64,000 nt of DNA, taken from Bacteroidota bacterium (GTDB taxonomy: Bacteria > Bacteroidota > Bacteroidia > Bacteroidales > JACABE01). The notes under the pieces are model-generated. The model was not told where the DNA came from and did no database searches. It saw only the letters and a program-made list of their open reading frames with translations. This document shows, piece after piece, positions 1-9,700 of this stretch (position 1 is the first letter of the stretch; every line of letters begins with the position of its first letter). The translations under genes were made by a program, and so were the position numbers. The DNA lies in assembly GCA_013377005.1 (NCBI GenBank), contig JACABE010000004.1, positions 62,001 to 126,000 of the forward strand, written 5' to 3'.

Positions 1-1029
1 TGGAGTCCATACATTTACATTGATAAGTAAATCGCCTCTTCCATAAGCATTAATATCAGGCAATCCTTTTCCTTTCAAACGCAATACTTTACCAGCTTGT
101 GTCCCTGCATCAATTTTTATTTTAACCTTACCTTCAATGGTAGGAATTTCAACACTTGTGCCTAATGCTACTTCAGGAATACTCATATAATGATCATATA
201 AGAGATTATTCCCATCTCTTTTAAGCAGAGAATGTTCAATTTCTTCAACTAAAACGATTAAATCTCCATTAACACCTCCACGTGCTGCTGCATTTCCTCT
301 TCCGCCTACTGATAATTGCATACCATCCTGTACTCCAGCAGGAATATTTAATGTTATCACTTCTTCGCCCTGAGTAATACCATTTCCGGCACATTCAGGA
401 CATTTATGATTGATTATCTGGCCTTCACCACCACAGGCAGGGCATGCAGAAGAAGTTTGCATCTGTCCCAAAATTGTATTGGTAATACGCGTAACCTGAC
501 CACTTCCATGGCAAGTTGAACAGGTTGAATAACCTGAACCATCTTTTGCGCCTGTACCTTTACATGGCTTACAATCAATATATTTATTTACTTTTATCTT
601 CTTTTCAACACCTTTGGCAATTTCTTCTAAAGTAAGTTTTACTTTCACCCTTAGGTTTGAACCTCTGTTAACTCTGCGTCCACGTGAACGACCACCACCA
701 AAGCCACCAAAACCACCGCCAAAAGCACCTTCAAAGATATCTCCAAAATGACTGAATATATCATCCATATTCATTCCACCACCTCCACCAAAGCCAGCAT
801 TGTTTCCTAATCCTGCATGGCCATATTGGTCGTAACGAGCACGTTTTTCTTTATGACTAAGCACTTCATAAGCTTCGGCAGCTTCTTTAAAATTTTCTTC
901 GGATTTTTTATCTCCCGGATTTTTATCAGGATGAAATTGTATTGCTTTTTGGCGATATGCTTTTTTTAATTCTGCTTCAGTAGCGTTTTTTGAAACGCCC
1001 AATATTTCATAGTAATCTCTTTTCGTCAT
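1..1029 (-). CDS. dnaJ: Chaperone protein DnaJ (3' end cut by window edge)
   Basis: Co-chaperone that stimulates the DnaK ATPase and delivers unfolded clients in the cytoplasm. Read on the minus strand, the frame stays open from the ATG at 1029 to the window edge, giving 343 residues. It begins [20 protein letters not shown]. The J domain covers about residues 1-70 with the HPD motif at 33-35. A glycine/phenylalanine-rich linker follows (about 75-115), then four CxxCxGxG zinc-finger repeats ([32 protein letters not shown]), then the C-terminal client-binding region. This is the type I DnaJ architecture. Only the last few tens of residues are missing. It lies 24 bp downstream of grpE in the same direction, so the two are probably co-transcribed. 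Confidence 0.97.
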   Translation of the reverse strand, partial: MTKRDYYEILGVSKNATEAELKKAYRQKAIQFHPDKNPGDKKSEENFKEAAEAYEVLSHKEKRARYDQYGHAGLGNNAGFGGGGGMNMDDIFSHFGDIFEGAFGGGFGGFGGGRSRGRRVNRGSNLRVKVKLTLEEIAKGVEKKIKVNKYIDCKPCKGTGAKDGSGYSTCSTCHGSGQVTRITNTILGQMQTSSACPACGGEGQIINHKCPECAGNGITQGEEVITLNIPAGVQDGMQLSVGGRGNAAARGGVNGDLIVLVEEIEHSLLKRDGNNLLYDHYMSIPEVALGTSVEIPTIEGKVKIKIDAGTQAGKVLRLKGKGLPDINAYGRGDLLINVNVWTP

Positions 1030-1053
1030 TTTAAATATTCGTTTACTTTCTTA

Positions 1054-1659
1054 TTAATTTGCAACTACAACTTTAGCATGGCGAATTACTTTATCATGTA
1101 AATAATAGCCTTTTACAACCTCATCAAATACTTTTCCTTTATCTTCTTCTTTGGATGCAGGCATTTGAGCAATTGCATCATGTAATTCAGGATCAAAGAT
1201 ACTTCCAATACTTTCCATCGCTTTTAATCCCTTTTGGGTTAAAACATTTTGCAGTTTGTTATAAATCAACTCTACGCCTTCGCGTAATACATTCGTATTT
1301 TCATTCGGTTCAATTGCTTTTAAAGCTCTCTCAAAATCGTCAAGTACAGGTAATAAACTTACAATCATTTCCTCAGAAGCAGTTTTGCTTAACTCAACAC
1401 GTTCTTTTGATGTACGTTTGCGATAATTATCAAATTCAGAATATAATCGAAGATATTTGTCGTTGGTTTCAACCAATTTAGTGCCTAAATCATTGATAGT
1501 GTCTTCAAGTTTTTCCTTCTCTGTTTTCTTGCTTTCATTTTTAATTTTATCTTTTTTCTTATCTTTTTCATTCACAGAATCCTGCAAGTTTTCTTCCGAA
1601 AATTCTTTTTCCTTTTGTTTCTTTTCTTTGTCGGACATATCTTTAAATATTTTAAACAT
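1054..1659 (-). CDS. grpE: Nucleotide exchange factor GrpE
   Basis: GrpE releases ADP from DnaK and works with DnaJ encoded just downstream. The 201-residue protein has a highly charged, lysine/glutamate-rich N-terminus (about residues 1-55). A long helical coiled-coil region follows, containing the family stretch LRLYSEFDNYRKRTSKER. The C-terminal beta-domain includes the signature around LLPVLDDFERAL and the closing HAKVVVAN. Length is normal for Bacteroidota GrpE. The ATG at 1659 gives a conventional start, and a TAnnTTTG -7 box lies about 100 bp upstream at 1762-1769. The lysine-rich N-terminus is longer than in Escherichia coli but common in this phylum. Confidence 0.97.
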   Translation of the reverse strand: MFKIFKDMSDKEKKQKEKEFSEENLQDSVNEKDKKKDKIKNESKKTEKEKLEDTINDLGTKLVETNDKYLRLYSEFDNYRKRTSKERVELSKTASEEMIVSLLPVLDDFERALKAIEPNENTNVLREGVELIYNKLQNVLTQKGLKAMESIGSIFDPELHDAIAQMPASKEEDKGKVFDEVVKGYYLHDKVIRHAKVVVAN

Positions 1660-1717
1660 TAAATTTCATGGTTATTGATACTCTGCCCTATCAAAAACAC
1701 TGCCATATTTGAAAAAT

Positions 1718-1732
1718 CTGACAAATTGACAG
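1718..1732. promoter_or_regulatory. Near-palindromic TGnCA-N3-TGnCA element in the grpE-dnaJ leader
   Basis: The 15-bp site ctgacaaattgacag reads as two TGACA half-sites three bases apart and is close to palindromic when the middle base of each half is ignored. A weaker similar string (TGCCATATTTGAA) sits at 1701-1713. Both lie between the grpE -7 box (1762-1769) and the grpE start (1659), where a heat-shock regulator could bind. The role is inference; no regulator is encoded in the window. Confidence 0.3.
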
Positions 1733-1761
1733 TCATTAAGTTGTTTTTAATAATTAGCTGA

Positions 1762-1769
1762 CAAAAGTA
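1762..1769 (-). promoter_or_regulatory. Promoter -7 box (TAnnTTTG) for grpE-dnaJ
   Basis: On the minus strand the octamer TACTTTTG matches the Bacteroidota -7 consensus TAnnTTTG exactly. It would start transcription near 1755, giving a leader of roughly 95 nt before the grpE ATG. I found no clear TTTG -33 box at the usual spacing, so the call rests on the -7 match and its position. Confidence 0.5.
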
Positions 1770-1849
1770 GTATTTTTTATTGATTGATAGTATTTTGATG
1801 TTTGTATATTTTTATAAAATTGTTTAAAAACATATCATTATATAAAAGA

Positions 1850-1887
1850 AAAAACGTTCAATCTGTGACATTTGACTGAACGTTTTT
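1850..1887 (-). terminator. Hairpin terminator after the BNR-repeat T9SS gene
   Basis: Perfect 11-bp inverted repeat, AAAAACGTTCA at 1850-1860 and TGAACGTTTTT at 1877-1887, with a 16-nt loop. It starts about 30 bp downstream of the stop of the minus-strand gene ending at 1916. The A/T-rich ends supply a U-run in either direction. Confidence 0.7.
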
Positions 1888-1915
1888 GTTTTATAACCAA
1901 AGTATTTTAAAAAGC

Positions 1916-4177
1916 TTACCTTCTTATAATAGTTTTTCTATAAATATTATTGTTTGATTTGATGACTACAACATAACTACCTGATGCAAAGTTTTTCATA
2001 TTTAATTGAAATTGATTTTTGTTAATTGTATTATTTACAATCTCTCTTCCATCTAAACTGTATAAAGAAACTATTGCTGTTTTTCCATTAAAATCAGGTA
2101 TCATAATATTGATGATATCGGAAGTAGGATTTGGGAATATTTGCAAATCATTATCTTTAAGTTGTTCTAAAATCCCTAAAGCAATGTCAGCAACCCAAAC
2201 ACCATTTGCAATTGTTCCTAAAAATGCTTTGTTTCCAATCATCTGAATACAATTAACAAATATTCCGCTTTGCCAAGAAGCTGCATTATGAGTCATTATC
2301 CAGTTGGCTCCAGCATCAGTACTTTTATACAAACCTGTAGTTGTAGCAAGTAACCATACATTATTGCCTACATATTTAATACTATTTGCAAGATAATTTA
2401 AAGGAAGCCCAGTTGTAGTAATTTCTGACCATGTTGTTGATAAAATGTCAAATTGATAAAGTCGATCAGTGCCATTACCCATCGTTCTATCTCTAACCGC
2501 AAATATCGCTTTATTAGTTGCTACATTCAAATCCATCATGGCATTGCCTTTATTGCCACTATTGTCTAAAATTCTTTTAATTAAAAAATTACTATTAAAC
2601 AAACCAGCTGTATTTATGTCAGTAAAACTAGCACCAAAATTATTTGTTTTGGAAACATTGGTAAAATCTTCCCAATTATTATTGTTTTGGGCATAAAAAG
2701 CAAATAAACAATTTTTAGAGCCTTTTAAATAAATAGGAGTACTACTATTTGTATTATTTGGTTTTACCCAAGTACTACCATTGTTAAATGTAACAATTAG
2801 AGGGTATGTAGAATTGGCAGTATCATAATAACTAACGAATAATGCAGAATCACATTTTCCTGAAAATAAATAATCTTCTCCAGCATTGTATGGTGCAGGA
2901 ATAGGAGATGAAACCCAAGATGCTCCATTATTAGATGATTTAAATAATTCAACTTTTTTATTATTTGGATCAGGACGACAAAATGAAAAAAGGGTGTCTT
3001 TTACTTGTCCCATTTCGCTTACAAAATATGCTATACCACTAAAGCCCGGAATTCCATTATTAGCAGTGTTCCAACTTACACCTTGATTATTTGAAAGTAT
3101 TAATCCTCTGACATCTCTCGAAAATAAAAGGTTATTACCAGAACGGGTAAGATTGGCTGACGAAGAAGCTATGTATTGATTATTTGAAGATGACCAACTG
3201 TTTCCTCCATTTGAAGAAATCAAGATTCTTTCGTCTAACCAATTGCCGATAAAGTTAGTAGCAGAAACTTCAATAATATTTCCTATCATTGGCAAATTCA
3301 TACCTGTTGAGGTAATTTCTGGAAATGAACTTCCTTGATCTGTTGATCTATAAAGCCTCATACCAAGTGTATTACTCATTGCAACTACAAAAATTGCATT
3401 ATCAGTAACTGAATATTGTACAATTTGAAATCCAGTTGCGATTTTACCTGTTGAAATATCACTCCATGATTTCGAAGTAAAATTGTATTTATAAACAACA
3501 TCTCTGCAATAATACAAACTTCCTAATGCATCACCATCAATATTATTGGTATTATCTGAAAAACTATTTGAAGAATTAAGTCCTGTGGTTTTAACAGTAT
3601 CAATGGTATTACCATCAGAAGTGAAATATAAATTATTATTGCATACGATATAAAGCTTAGTTTGGTTAAAAGATAATAATTCACAGTTGCCATTTTGACC
3701 TGAAGAACCCCAAAGCATAGCCTTTTGTGTCCATGAATTTCCATCAGTGGAAGAATATAAATATCCACCTGTATTATTTCCACCCATTACATACAAAGTA
3801 TTTGAAATTTTCCCTAAAGATTGCGGACCCCAGGACGTAAAAGATAATTGATTCCAATTAGACCCATTATTAGTGCTTTTGTATATATGAGGTCCGCTAT
3901 TATTATCTGACATTGCATAAAAATCGTTGCCTATGTTTAAAATTTTTCTGCAACTAACAGAATTTGGATCAAAACCAAGTGTAGCATTTGTCCAACTTTG
4001 CCCTTGATTGGTAGTTTTAAATATTCCGCCATCGGTGGCTACAAGCACACAATTTGTGTTTTTTGCATAAGATCTAATTCCTCCTCCATACATCGAAGAA
4101 TCATTAAACTGACTAATTTGGCTTTGTGCATTAAAGCAAATTAATAATCCGATAAAAAATAAATAAATCTTTTTCAT
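1916..4177 (-). CDS. T9SS-secreted protein with BNR/Asp-box-like repeats
   Basis: Probably a secreted or cell-surface beta-propeller protein. A signal peptide (MKKIYLFFIGLLICFNAQSQ) opens the protein. The body holds at least seven repeats of the type YKSTNNGSNW, SSTDGNSW, RSTDQGSSF, KSTDAGANW, which resemble the BNR/Asp-box turns of sialidase-like and photosynthesis-factor-like propellers. The last ~75 residues form a T9SS type-A sorting domain beginning LQIFPNPTSD and ending in a basic tail (KTIIRR). I use the ATG at 4177 rather than the in-frame ATG at 4213, because the -7 box at 4200-4207 would lie inside the longer version and the signal peptide starts cleanly here. No catalytic sialidase arginine triad or FRIP motif was recognised, so enzymatic activity is not claimed. 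Confidence 0.88.
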   Translation of the reverse strand: MKKIYLFFIGLLICFNAQSQISQFNDSSMYGGGIRSYAKNTNCVLVATDGGIFKTTNQGQSWTNATLGFDPNSVSCRKILNIGNDFYAMSDNNSGPHIYKSTNNGSNWNQLSFTSWGPQSLGKISNTLYVMGGNNTGGYLYSSTDGNSWTQKAMLWGSSGQNGNCELLSFNQTKLYIVCNNNLYFTSDGNTIDTVKTTGLNSSNSFSDNTNNIDGDALGSLYYCRDVVYKYNFTSKSWSDISTGKIATGFQIVQYSVTDNAIFVVAMSNTLGMRLYRSTDQGSSFPEITSTGMNLPMIGNIIEVSATNFIGNWLDERILISSNGGNSWSSSNNQYIASSSANLTRSGNNLLFSRDVRGLILSNNQGVSWNTANNGIPGFSGIAYFVSEMGQVKDTLFSFCRPDPNNKKVELFKSSNNGASWVSSPIPAPYNAGEDYLFSGKCDSALFVSYYDTANSTYPLIVTFNNGSTWVKPNNTNSSTPIYLKGSKNCLFAFYAQNNNNWEDFTNVSKTNNFGASFTDINTAGLFNSNFLIKRILDNSGNKGNAMMDLNVATNKAIFAVRDRTMGNGTDRLYQFDILSTTWSEITTTGLPLNYLANSIKYVGNNVWLLATTTGLYKSTDAGANWIMTHNAASWQSGIFVNCIQMIGNKAFLGTIANGVWVADIALGILEQLKDNDLQIFPNPTSDIINIMIPDFNGKTAIVSLYSLDGREIVNNTINKNQFQLNMKNFASGSYVVVIKSNNNIYRKTIIRR

Positions 4178-4199
4178 AGCTGTTGTTATTAAGTTCACA

Positions 4200-4207
4200 C
4201 AAAGATA
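4200..4207 (-). promoter_or_regulatory. Promoter -7 box (TATCTTTG) for the BNR-repeat gene
   Basis: Minus-strand TATCTTTG matches TAnnTTTG exactly. Transcription would begin near 4193, about 16 nt before the ATG at 4177. This placement excludes the alternative upstream start at 4213. Confidence 0.55.
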
Positions 4208-4289
4208 CAACAAATATGAAGTAATTGTATAATTTATTAATTTTTTGTAAAAAATAAGTAGAAATACACAACTGGGTTTTGCCTAATTC

Positions 4290-6194
4290 CTAATATGCTC
4301 TTTCATTTTTGCCTTCGATATAGTTAATAAATGATTTATTCACTACTTTGTTTCCTCCCGGTGTAGGATATTTTCCGGTAAAATACCAATCGCCCAAATC
4401 TTCGGGGCAGGCTTGATGCAAATCTTCGATAGTTTGAAAAACTATTTGTACTTTGGCTTTGGCACCTTCAGGTGTAATTAACTGGGCTATCTTTTGTGAA
4501 ATTTGTTCGATAGTAAAAGGTTTGTAAATCTCTCTTACATAATTTACAATTTCTTCTTTTGGGAAGTTTTCCTGAATTTTAGATTTTTTATATACTTCGT
4601 TGATGATATGCGTTTGTTTGGTTTCTTTGAGCAATTCAATGACTGCTTTAAAAGCAATAAAATCGCCTAACTTTGCCATATCAATACCATAACAATCGGG
4701 GTAACGGATTTGTGGAGCAGATGATGCTATTACAATCATCTTTGGACCCAATCGATCGAGGATGCGAACGATACTTTGCTTTAAGGTAGTTCCGCGAACA
4801 ATAGAATCGTCAACGACAATTAAATTATCAACACCTTCTTTAACTACACCGTAAGTAACATCATAAACATGTGCCACCAAATCATCCCGTTGTTTATCCT
4901 GAGTAATAAAAGTTCGAAGTTTAACATCTTTTACCGCAATGGTTTCAATACGGGGACGGATTGAAAGAATTTCATCTAATTTTTCCGGTGTTACGTTTGC
5001 ACCTTGTTCTAATATTCTATCTTTGTGAACATCTCTGCAAAAATCATTTAACCCTTCTACTAAACCCTGAAAAGCCACAGAAGCTGTATTGGGAATATAC
5101 GAAAATACCGTATTTTTAAGATCATAGTTAACCGATTTTAATAAAGCTGGAGTTAATAATCTTCCTAATTTTTTTCGTTCTTTGTAGATTTTAGCATCAG
5201 TGCCTCTTGAAAAATAAATTCGTTCAAACGAGCATGATTTTTTGTCAGTTGTAGGCTGCTTAACCAATACTTCCTCTACTTTTCCATCCCGCTTTACAAT
5301 CAATGCATGACCAGGTTGAATAGGTTGAATAGCGTCAAACGGAACATTAAAAGCTGTTTGAATAACAGGGCGTTCGGAAGTGACTACCACAACTTCATCA
5401 TCCTTATAATAAAAAACAGGACGTATTCCTGATGGATCGCGCATGATGAATGCATCGCCATGACCCAATAATCCTGCAATTACATAACCACCATCCCAAT
5501 ATTTCGACGCACGGTGTAATATTTTTTGAATATTAAGATTTTTTGCAATCAAATCAGAAATTTCACGGTTCGAATGTCCTTCAGCTTTGTACTTGGTAAA
5601 CAAATCCTGATTTTCATCATCCAGGAATTTTCCTATTTTCTCTAATATAGTAATGGTATCGTTGGTTTGTAATGGATGTTGTCCTAATCTAACTAATTTA
5701 TTGAACAATTCATCAACATTGGTAAGGTTAAAATTGCCAGCCGTAACTAAGTTGCGCGACATCCAATTGTTGGCACGAACAAATGGGTGAATATTTTCAA
5801 TGCTGTTCTTACCAAAAGTTCCATAACGTAAATGTCCAAGAAACATTTCGCCTGTAAAATCAACATTTTCTTTCATCCAATTTACATCGTTCAGTAAATC
5901 GGGACTTTTATCTTTTATTTTCTGGATGTTCGCATAAATTTGTCCGAAAATATCTTTGATGGGGCTTTCTTTATTAGAGCGGGCAATATTAATATATTCT
6001 CTGCCGGGTTTTAAATCAAATTTTATGCTAGCCATTCCCGCTCCATCCTGACCTCTATTGTGTTGTTTTTCCATCAACAAATACAACTTATTTAAGCCAT
6101 AAAGAGAGGTTCCATATTTGGAAAAATAATATTCAGCAGGTTTTAATAATCGGATAAATGCGATACCGCATTCGTGTTTTATTTGTTCGCTCAT
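4290..6194 (-). CDS. purF: Amidophosphoribosyltransferase (long Bacteroidota form)
   Basis: Catalyses the first step of purine synthesis: PRPP + glutamine to 5-phosphoribosylamine. The N-terminal class II glutamine amidotransferase domain has the nucleophile candidate Cys9 in KHECGIAF, then QHNRGQDGAG and GHLRYGT. The C-terminal phosphoribosyltransferase domain carries the PRPP-binding loop VVDDSIVRGTT. I start at the ATG at 6194 (MSEQIKHECG) because it puts an eight-residue leader before Cys9, like the removable propeptide of Bacillus PurF. The in-frame ATG at 6233 lies almost on the predicted transcription start. At 634 residues it is over 100 longer than E. coli PurF, as in related Bacteroidota proteins. 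A second PurF-like paralogue elsewhere in the genome cannot be excluded. Confidence 0.93.
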   Translation of the reverse strand: MSEQIKHECGIAFIRLLKPAEYYFSKYGTSLYGLNKLYLLMEKQHNRGQDGAGMASIKFDLKPGREYINIARSNKESPIKDIFGQIYANIQKIKDKSPDLLNDVNWMKENVDFTGEMFLGHLRYGTFGKNSIENIHPFVRANNWMSRNLVTAGNFNLTNVDELFNKLVRLGQHPLQTNDTITILEKIGKFLDDENQDLFTKYKAEGHSNREISDLIAKNLNIQKILHRASKYWDGGYVIAGLLGHGDAFIMRDPSGIRPVFYYKDDEVVVVTSERPVIQTAFNVPFDAIQPIQPGHALIVKRDGKVEEVLVKQPTTDKKSCSFERIYFSRGTDAKIYKERKKLGRLLTPALLKSVNYDLKNTVFSYIPNTASVAFQGLVEGLNDFCRDVHKDRILEQGANVTPEKLDEILSIRPRIETIAVKDVKLRTFITQDKQRDDLVAHVYDVTYGVVKEGVDNLIVVDDSIVRGTTLKQSIVRILDRLGPKMIVIASSAPQIRYPDCYGIDMAKLGDFIAFKAVIELLKETKQTHIINEVYKKSKIQENFPKEEIVNYVREIYKPFTIEQISQKIAQLITPEGAKAKVQIVFQTIEDLHQACPEDLGDWYFTGKYPTPGGNKVVNKSFINYIEGKNERAY

Positions 6195-6242
6195 TTTGCC
6201 TAAAAGTTTGGAAAGCTTATCACTTTTAAGCATGCAAATTTA

Positions 6243-6250
6243 CAAAAATA
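6243..6250 (-). promoter_or_regulatory. Promoter -7 box (TATTTTTG) for purF
   Basis: Minus-strand TATTTTTG matches TAnnTTTG exactly and predicts transcription from about 6236, giving a leader of about 40 nt before the ATG at 6194. No good -33 box is visible. Confidence 0.45.
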
Positions 6251-6325
6251 ATCAGGAATATTTTGAATAAGTTTATTCCTATTTTAATTCAACCAAAATA
6301 TTAATAATTCGATTTAAAAATAAAA

Positions 6326-6365
6326 AAAGCTTTGCTGGTTATATAAATACAACCAGCAAAGCTTT
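6326..6365 (-). terminator. Strong hairpin terminator after the PID-CTERM-like gene
   Basis: Perfect 15-bp inverted repeat, AAAGCTTTGCTGGTT at 6326-6340 and AACCAGCAAAGCTTT at 6351-6365, with a 10-nt loop. On the minus strand it is followed by a run of T (AAAAAAA on the plus strand). It lies about 25 bp beyond the stop of the 69-aa gene and separates it from purF. Confidence 0.8.
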
Positions 6366-6389
6366 AAAAAGGATAAAACCATCTTTCGA

Positions 6390-6599
6390 TTATTCTACCT
6401 CTATTGATTTTTTCTTTAAAAAACAAACTTTTTTTGCACCAAAAGCTGCACCCATTATCAATAATACACTTAATCCCCCATCAATCGGTGCTCCAGGTTG
6501 ATCAGTCGTTTCGCCATGAGAATAAGGCGGTGGTAATGGTTGTGCAAACAATCCAATACTACAAATAGCTATTAGTGCTGTTAAAACCAGTTTTTTCAT
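6390..6599 (-). CDS. Short PID-CTERM-like exosortase substrate candidate (69 aa)
   Basis: A tiny exported protein with two sorting signals and little between them. Residues 1-20 (MKKLVLTALIAICSIGLFAQ) are a signal peptide. A short proline/polar segment follows. The C-terminus has GAPIDGG, a short hydrophobic stretch (LSVLLIMGAAFGA) and a lysine-rich tail starting KK. The order motif, short membrane segment, basic tail is that of PEP-CTERM-like exosortase signals, and the PID motif matches what I recall as the PID-CTERM class of small Bacteroidota proteins. An exosortase-family gene lies in the same window at 58991-59641. The gene is monocistronic, with a strong terminator at 6326-6365. What the mature ~25-residue middle part does is unknown. 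Confidence 0.75.
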   Translation of the reverse strand: MKKLVLTALIAICSIGLFAQPLPPPYSHGETTDQPGAPIDGGLSVLLIMGAAFGAKKVCFLKKKSIEVE

Positions 6600-6758
6600 A
6601 TTTCTCTATCTTAAAATCTTTATTCACTTCTTCCTTTTGGGAAGAGAATCAGAATAAAGCTTTATTATTAATTTATTTACTTTTAAAGAACAATGTTAAT
6701 AATTAATACTTACCCTAAAATCCCTCCCCAAAATGGGGAGGGATAGGGTGAGGTCTTT

Positions 6759-9700
6759 TTATTTAATCAACACTTTTTCTGAATACACATTTTTGTTGGT
6801 TATTACTCTTACAACATAATAGCCTACAGCATTTTCTTTCATATTAACAATAGCTTTACCGTTTGTATTTGCAACGGTTTTAATCAATTGTCCCAATGTA
6901 TTGTAGATAGCAATTTGTTTAATTGTTTCGTTGCTATTTACATAAATACTGCTGTTGTTTGAATAAATACTTGTATTCTCAATTACATTATCTGAAATAC
7001 TCAATGGTGATAGTGCAAATAATAGTTGGAAACGATTTGCATTATCTGTAGTTGAAGCTGCAAAAGTATAATCTGCAGTTTGATTCAAATCTGTAATAGT
7101 GTTTGTAAATAAATCTTTTAGATATACATACGTAGTGGTAGCGAAGCTATTTAATTCACTTGCATGAATGGTATAATTACCATTTGCACCTGCTTTAAAA
7201 CTAACAGGCACTACTGAATGTTGAGCAATAGTAGTCAAATAATTGATACCCCAATTTTTATTCAATTTTGTTGAATATAAACTTGGTGCGGTTGCATACA
7301 TGCTGAACATTTTTTCACCACCTTTTAAATCGCTTGCGTTGCCAAATCTAACTAACATTTCATCACGATATGTATTAGCTGTACCTGTAACTTTCAAACG
7401 AATTTGTTCTGAAGTAGATGTTGATGATTTCCAGAATGGTTGAGCATTATGTAATCTTGCTCCATCATTCATAGTAAACTCACCAGCTTCATTAAACAAT
7501 TGAATCCAGAATCCATGTGCTGATGGTATCATTGAAGTAAGTCCGTTAGTAGCACCTCCTCCGTTTGAAATATAATTACCATAAGAACCGGCATCTGCAT
7601 TCCACATCCACATTGAATAATTACCATATCCTACATCTTCTAATGCCGTTCTCATTAAACCATTTGGATCTGAATTATCATAGTTATTATCCCAATCAAT
7701 TGCTGATGGATAAGGATTAGAAACAAAGTTCCAACCTTCATACAATGAACCAACTGTTTTTGATAGAGCAATAGTATGAGAACCATCATTTAATGATCCG
7801 GTAAATGTTTTAACTGTATCGCCAGGATATGTTAAAGTTGGATAAGATACTGCATAACCTAAACCTGGAGTAAATGTTCCTGTTGGATTTAAAGCCATAA
7901 AATCAGGTGTACCGAAACCAACCCATTCGCCGGTAACTTCATTCCATCCGTAGAAACCATCAGTTTCATTAAAATGATTTTCTATTACCTGAGCTGCAAC
8001 TGGTGAACCTAACATATAGAATTCATCTGCTACTTCGTTATGAATATTACGCTCTACAGTTGCCAAAACACCTGAATTGTGATGTATCAACGAACCTGTA
8101 CCAGAACCAGTAGATTTAATAACGAAATGAGATTCATCTGCATTATTTGTTAGCGTTCCGTTTACTGTTAAATATTTACCAGCATCAATTGTTAATGTTA
8201 AAGATGATCCTAGTGCAATAGTTAAATCATTACATTCTGCAGTGGTATTTACATGTGGCGAACGTGGTGCTGTTGCAGGAATTACTACATTTACACCTGC
8301 GATTGGTTCTAAATGATCACTCCAGTTAGTAACATCTGACCAATTATTAGATGTAACTGAAAGACCAGTCCATAAACCTGGAACAGGAAGTGCATCTGTT
8401 GTAAATGTTCCGGGTAATGACCAGTTTCCTGCAATACTTCCGCAATCACCTATAATTTGATAATGATAGGCTGTTGCGCCACTTAAACCTGAAATATTAA
8501 AATAATGAGGATCAGTACTGTTACCTGTTACTATGTGATTTGGAACACCTGTAAAAGCAGTACTTAGTGGTTGAACTTCAATACCAAAATTGGTAGAAGG
8601 AGATGTCCAGTAAAGTTTTGCAGTTGTTGCTCCTATTACATTAGATGCAGGTACAAGAACCGGTGCAGGGCATGTTAATACAACGTTTACACTGCCACTA
8701 TTTGTACAACCACCTATAAGTGAAGTAGCTGTTGCAGTATAAGTAGTATTTGAACTTGGATTTGCGTAAACTGTCGTAGCATAACTTCCTGTATAAGGAA
8801 TTGTAGCTGCTGCATCAGTATATAAACCACTTGTTGGAGCCCATGCCATAGTGGCTGTTCCTGTTCCTGTTATTTTTACATTATCAATTAACCAACCATA
8901 ATAAAATACTGAACCATCAGTTCTAATTCTAAATCTAATTTTGAAATCAGGAGTTAATGCATCATTAGGAATGTTAATTGTTTCTGTTTTCCATAAACTT
9001 GTAGCAGGTGGAGTACCAGGTGTTGAAGCACTTGATGTAAATTGTGTACCCCAGTCTGAATAACTTGATTTGTCAAAACATACCGCACCCAGTTTCAACG
9101 TTCCGGCTCCTGCATAACTTGATGTTGGGAATGTTATCCATGTAGCACCATTATCAGTAGAATACTGAACAGCACAATAATCAAAACCAGCTTCCATTGC
9201 ACAAATGTGATTAAATGAAAGAATTGATGAAGTATAACTTGTCATGTTTATCGCATTTGACATTTCATACCATGCAGTATCAGATATTGTACTTGTAGAA
9301 AGCAAATAAGAGCTAATTCCTTCAGAATAATAAGTTGTATTTTGAACAGCTGTTATATTATTCGTACCGGATTTTGAACCCAAAACAAATGAAGAAGAAG
9401 CACCATCGAAGTTTTCACTAAAAATCTGAACACCTGATACTGCTCCACCATTTGCAGTTAATGATTGAACTGAACCATAAGGAATAGATGCTGATGATGG
9501 ACTTATTGTAACTGAACTTGGAGTTTCATTAACAACTACTGTTGTAGTAGCTGTATCTGAACATCCATTCAGTGTAGCAATTAATCTATAAGTGCCTGAA
9601 GCAGATGATAATACAGAATTGATAATTGGGTCTTGACTGGTTGAAGTAAACGAATTAGGACCCGTCCAACTAAATGAAGTTCCATAAGTAGTTCCTCCGG

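Noticed and set aside
1155-1481. Plus-strand open frame opposite grpE
   Set aside because: Lies entirely antisense to grpE, which has clear family motifs; no promoter or similarity.
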